Below are positions 51,037 to 59,800 of a stretch of 64,000 nt of DNA, one piece after another (the first letter of the stretch is position 1; each line of letters starts with the position of its first letter). The notes under the pieces are model-generated. The model saw nothing but the letters and a program-made list of their open reading frames with translations. It did not search any database and was not told the origin of the DNA. Made by a program: the position numbers and the translations under genes. Source of the stretch: Candidatus Dormiibacterota bacterium. Lineage in GTDB: Bacteria; Acidobacteriota; Polarisedimenticolia; Gp22-AA2. Where the stretch lies: the NCBI GenBank assembly GCA_035635555.1, contig DASQAT010000035.1, positions 1-64,000 on the forward strand. Reading direction: 5' to 3'.

Positions 51037-53316
51037 ATGGGCAGACGCATGGAAGCAACGGGCCCGCTCTTGAAGACCGCCGCGCCCCGCGGGACGCCGC
51101 TCGACATTCTCCTGGTGGAGGACAACCCCGCCGATGCGCGCCTGGCGGCGGAGGCCCTGAAGGAGAGCGGCTTCCCCAGCAGGCTGCACTGGGCCGCGGA
51201 CGGAATCCACGCCCTCGAGATCCTGCGCGGACAGGACGAGGCGGCGACCGGCGTGCACCCCGGCCTGATCCTCCTCGACCTGAATCTGCCCAAGAAGGAC
51301 GGCCGCGAGGTCCTGGCGGAAATCAAGCGGGACCCTGCTCTGCGCCGCATCCCGGTCATCGTCCTGACCAACTCGCGCGCCGAGGCCGACCGCGACCAGA
51401 GCTACGATCTGCAGGCCAACTGCTTCATCAACAAGCCGGCGCAATGGGACGAGTTCGTCGCCGTGGTGCGGTCGATCAAGGAGTTCTGGTTCGGCCGTGT
51501 CGCGCTCCCGGGGGCCGATCGGCTGCGCGCCGGCCAGCCCGGAGTATCGTCACCGTTCGCGACGGCCGAACCCGGCACCCGCGGCGCGGCAGGCCCGCCG
51601 CTCAGGGTCCTTCTCGTCGAGGACAACCCGGGCGACATCCGGCTGGTGCGTGACCTGCTGGCGGGAGTCGGCCAGAGGCAACTCGAGGTCCTGACCGCCG
51701 GCTCGGTCAGGCAGGCGCTCGTTCTGCTCGGGGAGGAGAAGGTCGACGCGATCCTGCTCGACCTGACGCTGCCGGACGGCGAGGATCTCGAAGGGCTGGC
51801 GGAGCTGCACGGCCTCATGACCGGTGTCCCGATCCTCGTCCTCGCGAGCCAGCACAACGAGGCGACGGCGGCCCGGTCCCTGCGACGGGGGGCCCAGGAT
51901 TATCTGGTCAAGGGGTTGTTCGACGGCGAGGGGCTGGCGCGCGCCGTCGGGAACGCCATCGAGCGGAACCGATTCGAGAAGATCCTCGAATACATGGCCC
52001 AGCACGACGTGCTCACGGAATTGCCGAATCGCACCCTCCTGGAGGACCGGCTGTCCCACACGCTGGAGCATGCGCGACGCGACAGCCAGGGACTGGCGGT
52101 CCTCTTTCTCGACCTCGATCGCTTCAAGATCCTCAACGACTCCCTGGGTCACGTGGCGGCCGACCAGCTTCTTCAGGCGATCGCGGGCCGGCTCTCCGCC
52201 GCAGTGCGCGCCAGCGACACGGTGTCGCGTGTCGGCGGCGACGAATTCGTCATCCTGTTGCCGGACATCGATAGTACCGAGGACGTGACCCTGGTGGCCC
52301 GGAAGATCCTCGACTGCCTGCGCTCGCCGTTCTCGATCGGCGGCTGCGAGGTGAGCGTGTCCGCCAGTCTGGGCGCCAGCGTGTATCCGCAGGACGGCTC
52401 AGACGCCGAGACCCTTCTCAAGAACGCGGACACCGCCATGTACCGCGCCAAGCAGATCGGACGCGGCAATTTCCAGATGCACTCGCCGGCCGCGGCGGTG
52501 CCGCGGGGCGAGCGCGAGTCGATGGTCATCGCGCTGCAGCGGGCGCTCGAGCGGGACGAGCTGCTCCTGCACTACCAGCCGGTCGTCGACGCCCTCAGCG
52601 GGTCGATCGTCGCACTCGAGGCCCTCGTCCGCTGGCGGCACCCGACCGGGGGACTCCTCTCGGCGAAACGGTTCCTTCCCCTGGCGGAGGAGACCGGCAT
52701 GATCGTCGACGTCGGGGAATGGGTGCTCCGGCACGCCGGCCTGCGGGCGCGGGACTGGCAGGGGGAGGGACTGCTGCCGATGCGCATCGTCGTCAACGTG
52801 TCTTACCGCCAGCTCAACCGCGGCCGGGAGTATTCCGACGCGGTGTCGCGAATCCTGCGCGAGACCGGCCTCGAGCCGCAGCGCCTGGAGCTGGATGTCA
52901 CGGAGGAGACCTTCCTCAGGGAAGGGTCGACCGCCGTGCGGACTCTGCGGACCCTGCACGATCTGGGGATCCGGATCAGCGTCGACGATTTCGGGAGCGG
53001 ATTCGCCTCCCTGATCCGGCTCAAGAATTTTCCCTTCGCCAACATCAAGATCGCCCGCTCGTTCATCCATCACGTCACCGTCAACCCGGACGACGCCGCC
53101 GTGGTGTCCGCGATCATCGCCATGGGACACAACCTGAGGATGAGCGTTCTGGCGCAGGGGGTGTCGACCGCCGAGCAGGTCGCCTACCTTCTCAGGCATC
53201 AGGTCGATTTGATGCAGGGTTACTACTTCTCGCGCCCGCTGCCCGAGGACGCCTGCACCCGGCTGATCCGTGGACCCAGGCTGCACCCGGTGGTCGACCG
53301 GCTCAAGGTCCCCTGA
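51037..53316 (+). CDS. Dual-receiver GGDEF-EAL protein (cyclic-di-GMP signalling)
   Basis: 759 residues. REC1 (about 22-150, VEDNPADARL, Asp81) is Rcp1-like; REC2 (about 188-305) has Asp242; GGDEF (about 315-480) has an intact VGGDEF (400-404) and an inhibitory I-site RASD (391-394), so diguanylate cyclase activity is expected. The EAL domain (about 495-745) keeps EAL (528-530), NVSYRQL, VDDFGSGF and LMQGYYF. However, KID reads KIA (671-673) and the catalytic glutamate of AEGVET is Gln707 (AQGVST), so phosphodiesterase activity is probably lost. The ATG at 51037 follows GAGGAG by 6 nt. Divergent from the giant operon. Confidence 0.93.
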   Translation: MGRRMEATGPLLKTAAPRGTPLDILLVEDNPADARLAAEALKESGFPSRLHWAADGIHALEILRGQDEAATGVHPGLILLDLNLPKKDGREVLAEIKRDPALRRIPVIVLTNSRAEADRDQSYDLQANCFINKPAQWDEFVAVVRSIKEFWFGRVALPGADRLRAGQPGVSSPFATAEPGTRGAAGPPLRVLLVEDNPGDIRLVRDLLAGVGQRQLEVLTAGSVRQALVLLGEEKVDAILLDLTLPDGEDLEGLAELHGLMTGVPILVLASQHNEATAARSLRRGAQDYLVKGLFDGEGLARAVGNAIERNRFEKILEYMAQHDVLTELPNRTLLEDRLSHTLEHARRDSQGLAVLFLDLDRFKILNDSLGHVAADQLLQAIAGRLSAAVRASDTVSRVGGDEFVILLPDIDSTEDVTLVARKILDCLRSPFSIGGCEVSVSASLGASVYPQDGSDAETLLKNADTAMYRAKQIGRGNFQMHSPAAAVPRGERESMVIALQRALERDELLLHYQPVVDALSGSIVALEALVRWRHPTGGLLSAKRFLPLAEETGMIVDVGEWVLRHAGLRARDWQGEGLLPMRIVVNVSYRQLNRGREYSDAVSRILRETGLEPQRLELDVTEETFLREGSTAVRTLRTLHDLGIRISVDDFGSGFASLIRLKNFPFANIKIARSFIHHVTVNPDDAAVVSAIIAMGHNLRMSVLAQGVSTAEQVAYLLRHQVDLMQGYYFSRPLPEDACTRLIRGPRLHPVVDRLKVP

Positions 53317-53323
53317 ATGGGTG

Positions 53324-54343
<1,020 letters not shown>

Positions 54344-54402
54344 GCTCCCCTCCCCTCGGGGCAGTGTCGCGCTCTGGGGCGAATATAGGAGCGCGCCGGC
54401 CC

Positions 54403-54942
54403 CTAATCCAGCGCGAGCGAGGGTTTTTTCCCACTCCTGCGCAGGAGCGCCTGGCGTCCTCCGAGAACGCTGAGAGCCAGGAGGAGCCGGAGTCCGGCCA
54501 GGAGGAGCATGCGGCCGGCGACTTCCCCCGGGCCGGCCGCCCCCGCCAGGGCAAACAGGAGGGTGTCCTCGATGATGGCGTGGCAGGTGCAGAGAAACAG
54601 TCCCAGGCTGTGCAGCTCTTCCGGTCCGATCTTCTTCTCCTCGGCGATGGGGATGATGATCCCCGCCCCGTAGATGATCCCGAGGAAGAACCCCGCCACG
54701 AGCGGCGCTGTACACGGCGGGGACATCCCGAGTCGCGACAGCCACGGCCCCAGCGCGCGTCCCCAGCGCTCGAACAACGGCAGCGGCGCCAGCACCTCGT
54801 ACAGGATCAGCGCCGGGACGAGGATGAGCGCGATCTTCAGCGAGAACAGCACCCCGGACAGGGCCGCCCCGAGAACGGCGCCGCCGAACGATCCCCCTTC
54901 GGGAATGAACGCCGCGAGGAAGGCCGCTCCGCCCGGCGTCAT
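54403..54942 (-). CDS. Nucleoside-recognition/gate-domain membrane protein (SpmB-like)
   Basis: 179 residues with about five hydrophobic segments and gate-domain features: SLKIALILVPALILYEVL, MSPPCTAPLVAGFFLGIIYGAG and CHAIIEDTLLFALA. Together with the upstream gene it matches the SpmA/SpmB-type split pair of nucleoside-recognition proteins. The ATG overlaps the SpmA-like stop (54939-54942, ATGA). In spore formers such pairs affect spore core dehydration; in non-sporulating bacteria the transported solute is unknown. It closes the subtilase/cohesin operon, 59 bp before the AAA+ gene. Confidence 0.85.
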   Translation of the reverse strand: MTPGGAAFLAAFIPEGGSFGGAVLGAALSGVLFSLKIALILVPALILYEVLAPLPLFERWGRALGPWLSRLGMSPPCTAPLVAGFFLGIIYGAGIIIPIAEEKKIGPEELHSLGLFLCTCHAIIEDTLLFALAGAAGPGEVAGRMLLLAGLRLLLALSVLGGRQALLRRSGKKPSLALD

Positions 54943-55385
54943 GGGGCCGACCCGATGAACAGGCGCGACGCGGCCCACCCGACCACGAGCGCCATCACCA
55001 TCCGGTAGACCAGGAGCCGCAGGGCCCGGGCCCCGGCCGACCTTAGAACGGTCGTCTCGACGAACAGCGAGTGCGCCATCCCGAGCATCAGTCCAAGGGT
55101 GGTGATCTGGCCGCCGCTCAGACCGAGGCTTCCGAGGGCGGCGGTGGCCGTGTAGACGTTGAGGAAGCACCCGAGAAGGACGGGGATCGCCGCCTCGCCG
55201 GGGAGCCGGAAGATCGACATGAACGGGGAGCAGGCCACGCCGATCGCCTGGACGACACCGAGGCGGCCGAGCAGATCCATGACGATGAAGGTCGGCACGG
55301 TCACGCGGAACAGGACGAAGCAGGTGTGGCCGCCGCGACGCAGGCCGCGGCGCATGCGGTCGCGCAGCGCAGGGGACGGCTCCAC
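54939..55385 (-). CDS. Nucleoside-recognition/gate-domain membrane protein (SpmA-like)
   Basis: 148 residues, hydrophobic. Segments CFVLFRVTVPTFIVMDLLG, GEAAIPVLLGCFLNVYTATA and LGLMLGMAHSLFVETTVLR fit the SpmA-like half of the pair. The start is probably GTG 55385, whose first base is the last base of the upstream TAG (TAGTG), with AGG 7 nt upstream. A Met nine codons in (MRRGLRRGG) is an alternative. The overlap shows co-transcription with the cohesin-like lipoproteins, which is an unusual partnership. Confidence 0.82.
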   Translation of the reverse strand: MEPSPALRDRMRRGLRRGGHTCFVLFRVTVPTFIVMDLLGRLGVVQAIGVACSPFMSIFRLPGEAAIPVLLGCFLNVYTATAALGSLGLSGGQITTLGLMLGMAHSLFVETTVLRSAGARALRLLVYRMVMALVVGWAASRLFIGSAP

Positions 55386-56230
55386 TAGGGGACCTGGATC
55401 TCCGCGGCCCCGGTGCTCACCGGAAGCAGGCGGCTGTCGGCACCCCAGGCCATCGCCGAGCCGATCGCGACCGTCGTGGCGCCGGAGGCGAGCACCTTGA
55501 ACCGGACGAGGCACAGAGTGCCGTGACCGCCGGACTCGTGGGAGCGGTCGGTCCGGCCGATGCCGATCACGACGTCCCCCGGACGCGACTGCCCGTTGAC
55601 CAGAAACACCGTGGAGGCGCCATCGCGATTCATGAAGTCTCCCTCCGTCGCCGCGACGAACCGGAGCCGCGCCGGATCATAGAGAAGATGCAGCGGCGCG
55701 TCCACGACCCCGGTCGAGGTCGCGGCTCCAATCTCGACCGTCACCTCGTCCCCCACGCGAGGCGTCCCCGGTCTCATGACGACCGACAACGCCAATCCCC
55801 CCCCCGAGGATCCGCCGGCCGGCGCCGGAACCGGCACCGTCGTGGCCTCGCCTCCCTGGGGGGGCGGAGGCGGGCTCGCCGTTCTCGACGCGGACGACTT
55901 GTCGTCCGGCCTCCTGCCGGAAGAGGTGCCGATCGCCGTGCCTCCGTTCGCGCCACCGGCTTCCCCTTGCGTCCCCGCATTCGCTGATCCCTCCGCTGCC
56001 ACGCTCCTGTCCCCTTCCCCCGACCCTTGCCCCACGGCCGGCCTCGGGGTGGCGGGCGGCTGTGCCGGGGGGGGCGGAACGGGGGTGGGCGAGGGGGTCG
56101 GCGCCGCTGCGGCCGGGCCGGGCGCGGGGCTCGTCGGTGCAGGGGGGACCGAGACGCACGCCGCCAGCGTCCAGGCGAGGACGAGCGGCGCTCCGGCGCG
56201 GGAGCGCCCGCTTCCGGATCGGCCCCGCAC
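55385..56230 (-). CDS. Lipoprotein with C-terminal cohesin-like domain
   Basis: About 281 residues. A lipobox LAAC (Cys25) is followed by a long Pro/Ala/Gly-rich spacer (to about 145) and a domain with the cohesin pattern (about 150-281): VVMRPGTPRVGDEVTVEIGA, APLHLLYDPARLRFVAA, GDVVIGIGRTDRS, GTLCLVRFKVLASG. Cohesins bind dockerins; a dockerin-like segment ends the subtilase two genes upstream. The GTG at 56230 gives a standard 25-residue lipoprotein signal. The GTG at 56281 would overlap the upstream gene by 29 bp and make the signal 42 residues; neither has a strong ribosome site. It is likely held on a membrane surface with the cohesin on a flexible stalk. Confidence 0.78.
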   Translation of the reverse strand: MRGRSGSGRSRAGAPLVLAWTLAACVSVPPAPTSPAPGPAAAAPTPSPTPVPPPPAQPPATPRPAVGQGSGEGDRSVAAEGSANAGTQGEAGGANGGTAIGTSSGRRPDDKSSASRTASPPPPPQGGEATTVPVPAPAGGSSGGGLALSVVMRPGTPRVGDEVTVEIGAATSTGVVDAPLHLLYDPARLRFVAATEGDFMNRDGASTVFLVNGQSRPGDVVIGIGRTDRSHESGGHGTLCLVRFKVLASGATTVAIGSAMAWGADSRLLPVSTGAAEIQVP

Positions 56231-56252
56231 GGCCGGTCGGCGCGCCGCGGAC

Positions 56253-56879
56253 CTATTGAACCGACAGCAGGAGCTGGTCACTGAACGTGATGGAGGGGAT
56301 CGGTTGAGCCTGGGCGGACGAATCGAGGGCCTGGAATCTATTCATGTCGAACGCCAGGTGTCGGGGGTCAGCATCGAACTCCGCCCCCGGCACGGCCTTC
56401 ATCGAGAAGCTCATGATGAGATCATATCCGGGAATCCCTTGGACGCCCGCCGCCCCGCTGGTCCGGTTGATCCCGACGACCAGGCGGCCCGGGTCGCTGA
56501 TCCGCGCGATGAGAAGCGGCGTGTCGGCATCCTGATACAGCATGGCCCCCGCGCGGGCGCTGTCAGGCACATACTCGAGAATCGTCGGATCGAACAGGAG
56601 GTCGAAGGCGAACCCCCCGATGTCGGTGGAGGTCGTCGGGGTGCCGATCACGACGTCGATCTGCCAGACGTTTCCGGGGAGCGGGGCGCCGCACTTCAGG
56701 GCGACCTTGTTGACCATCACCAGTGAGTCCGTGCACCGGAAGGTCGGCGTGGGCGGAGGGGGCGGCGTCACCACGCCTCCGCCGCCGCCGTCGCCGCTCT
56801 TGCGGCCGCAGCCCAGGAGGAGTGCGACGAGCACCGCCGACAGGAGCCGGCGATGATACTCGAACACCGGAGGTCTCAT
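56253..56879 (-). CDS. Lipoprotein with cohesin-like domain
   Basis: 208 residues. Lipobox LLGC (Cys24), a short Gly/Pro linker, then a cohesin-like domain: GNVWQIDVVIGTPTTSTDIG, FAFDLLFDPTILEYVPDS, GRLVVGINRTSGAAGVQGI and IMSFSMKAVPG. The pattern strand - DP-x-x-LE - G-x-x-x-G - small-residue loop - F-x-V/A is that of cohesins. The start MRPPVFEYH at 56879 overlaps the subtilase stop (ATGA). The second cohesin lipoprotein begins about 22 bp downstream. Together they could tether the dockerin-bearing protease to the cell surface. The domain call is by pattern; a profile search would settle it. Confidence 0.78.
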   Translation of the reverse strand: MRPPVFEYHRRLLSAVLVALLLGCGRKSGDGGGGGVVTPPPPPTPTFRCTDSLVMVNKVALKCGAPLPGNVWQIDVVIGTPTTSTDIGGFAFDLLFDPTILEYVPDSARAGAMLYQDADTPLLIARISDPGRLVVGINRTSGAAGVQGIPGYDLIMSFSMKAVPGAEFDADPRHLAFDMNRFQALDSSAQAQPIPSITFSDQLLLSVQ

Positions 56880-59800
56880 GATCCCCCTGCGCAAGTCACC
56901 GCGAACACGCTCATGAACAGGTGGAAGTCCGCCATGTCCACACAGGCCCCGGTTCCGCTGGTCGCCAGATCCAGGTTCGCCGCGCTCCCCGCCGAGGCGG
57001 CCGCAGGACAGGTCCCGAAGGCGCGCGCGAAGCTCGCCAGGTCGCGGCCGTCGACGCGATCCTTCGAGAACCCCTCGGCGTCCAGGTTGGCCCGCAGGCA
57101 GATCGCCTGCGGCTCGCAGGCATCGCCGATGCCGTTCCCGTCGGCGTCCTCCTGGAGAGGGTTCCAGACGACCGGGCAGTTGTCACAGATGTCGCCGATC
57201 AGATCGCCGTCGGCATCCAGGCCCGCGAGACTCTCGTCGATAAGCCCGTTGCAGTTGTCGTCGAGCCCGTTGCAGGTCTCCTCCACGAACGGATGCACGA
57301 CCGCGTTCGAGTCGTCGCAGTCACCGCAGCGGTTGTTCCCCGCGAGCGCGCAGGCGCCGCTGCAGACGGCGTACCCGTCCTTGTCCTGGTCCGGGCAGAT
57401 CGGGTCCACCGTGATCGACGCCGGGATGTTCAGGAGCGGTGTCGTCGGATCGTTGCTCATGACCTCGATGTCGGTCCGGTAGGTCCCGCCGAACAGGTCG
57501 CCGCTGTCGAACAGGACGGACAGGTCCATGGAGCCCCCCGGGGCGAGCTCCCCGGCGGTCGGATCGACCGTCAGAAAATCGATCTCGCAGCCGGCGGGGG
57601 TCAGGACCGCCACGCCGGCCGGTCCGGACAGGCCGTGCCCGAGGAGGGAATTGATCCCGGTCTGCAGGTCGACGACTCTCAGGCTGTTCTTGCGGAACTC
57701 CGCGATATAGGCGATCGTTCCGCCGGCGAAGATCGACAGGCCCTGCGGATCCTCGAGATTGAAGGCGAGGATGGTGACCGTCTTCGTGGCGAGGTCGACC
57801 TTCAGGAACCGGCCGCCACCCGACTCGGTGAGGTAGGCGGTCGACTCGTCGTGGCTCAGGACGATGCTGTTCGGTCCGATGAGACCGGAGAGGATCGTCG
57901 TGACCGCACCGGTCTGCAGATCGATCGAGGAGAATTTCCCCGCCGATCGCTCGTTGACGTACAGGGTGGTCAGCGCCGCGTTCAGGGCCAGGCCGTTGGG
58001 CGCCCCCAACCCCGTCGCGACCGGGGTCTTCGCGCCCGTCGACAGGTCGACCAAGGTGACCTGCCCGCTGCGGGCCTCGCTGATGTAGGCGGTGGTCCCC
58101 GAGGGGGTGATCGCCACGCCGACCGGGAACTCGAGCCCGGAAACCACCCGGCTCACCCTGCCGTTCGACAGGTCGATCGCGGCCAGCGTCCCGGGATCCG
58201 ACTCCGCCACGTAGGCGACCGTGCCGGTGGGGTCGAGCGCCACGTTCTCCTGCGGCGTGCGCAGGCCGACGGTCACGGGGGTCGTGGCCCCGGTGGTCAG
58301 GTTGACCGCCGACAGCCGGCCCGCGCTCCACTCGGAGACGTACGCGGTCGGCGCGCAGAGCGCCGGGTCGGGCGCGGTCGTCCTGGTTCTCAGGTTCAGC
58401 GAGAAGTCGAGGGGGTTGCCGCCCGAGTTCGACAGCGTGAGAGTCTGGCTGCTGCGCTGCCTCTTGAACAGCGTCAGCCCGAACTGGGACGGACTGGCGC
58501 CGATCACCGGCGACAGCAGCCCCGAGCCGCGAAGCGCGAGCGTGGCCACGTGGGTGTCCGGGTCGTTGCTCGCGATCGACAGCGTCCCGGTGTACGAGGT
58601 GTCGGACGTCGGAGCGAAGGTCACGGACAGCGCCGCCGTGCTTCGTGCCGGAACATCGAGGGACACCGCCGACGGCGTGAACGCCGGCTGGTCGGTGCCG
58701 ATCGGCTGGACCTTGAGCGACTCGCTCCCCCTGTTGTGGATGGCGATTGTCATCGTCTTCTGCAGGCCGATGAAGAGGGGGCCGAAATCGAGCAGGTCGC
58801 GCGCCCCGGCGTAGGTGAGTTTCAGGGTGTGACGGTTGATCTGACAGAAGACGTCGACGTTGTCGTTGTTTTGGACCGTCACCTCGACCGCATCGTCGGC
58901 GGCCATCAGCGCGAACAGGAAGGCGTCGATCGGGAAGCTCCTCGTCACGGTGCCGCAGTCGCCACCGCCGGCTCCCACCTTTCCCAGCAGGATGCGCTCC
59001 GCCGTGACGTCCGCCGTTTCGAACGTGGCGCCGAAGTTTCCCTCGACAGTCACATCGAGAGTGGCCGCTCCGCCCGGGGCGAATGTCAGCGGCAGCCGGT
59101 GGACCGTCCTGGCCCCGAAGACGCTGAACGTCTTCTGCGACTGGACCAGGAACGGCTCGTCCGAGATGGCGATGTTCGGGGCGCCGGCGACGTTCAGGAC
59201 CACCGGGATGCGCTGGACGGGATTGCCCAGCAGGTTCGACCGGATGGAGACGTCGCCGCTCAGGCTCGTCGTGCCGAAATCTCCGGCGTCCAATTTCACC
59301 GAGAAATTCTGGGTCGTCCCGGGGGCGATCGAAGCACCGGAGGGCGACACGCTCAGCCAGGGAGCCAGGCCCGTGAACTCGGCCTGCAGGGCGACCTCCA
59401 GGCTGCTCCCGCCTTGGTTTTGGATCTGAAGCTGGCGGGTCACGGTTGCACCGGTCCGAAGCGTCTCATTGAAACCCGCGGGCGTGACCAGCATCTGCGG
59501 CGGGGGCGTGGACGAGCCGCGGGCCGGGATCGGGAGCGCCTGGACGTTCGCGGCGTTGCTGGTGATCACCAGGATCGCGTCCAGGGTCCCCGGCACCGCC
59601 GGGGAGTAGGTCACGGTGACCGCCTGGCTTCCCCCCTTCGGGACGCTGAACGCGGTGGGAGACGCCGAAACGGCCGAGTCACCCGAGGAGATGCCGCCGA
59701 CCGCGAGGACGTCGGTGCCGGTGTTGCGCACCACGAGCGGCAGGCTGCGGGAGTCGCCGGAGAACACGTTGCCGAACTCGAGGGCGGCGGCGTCCACGGC

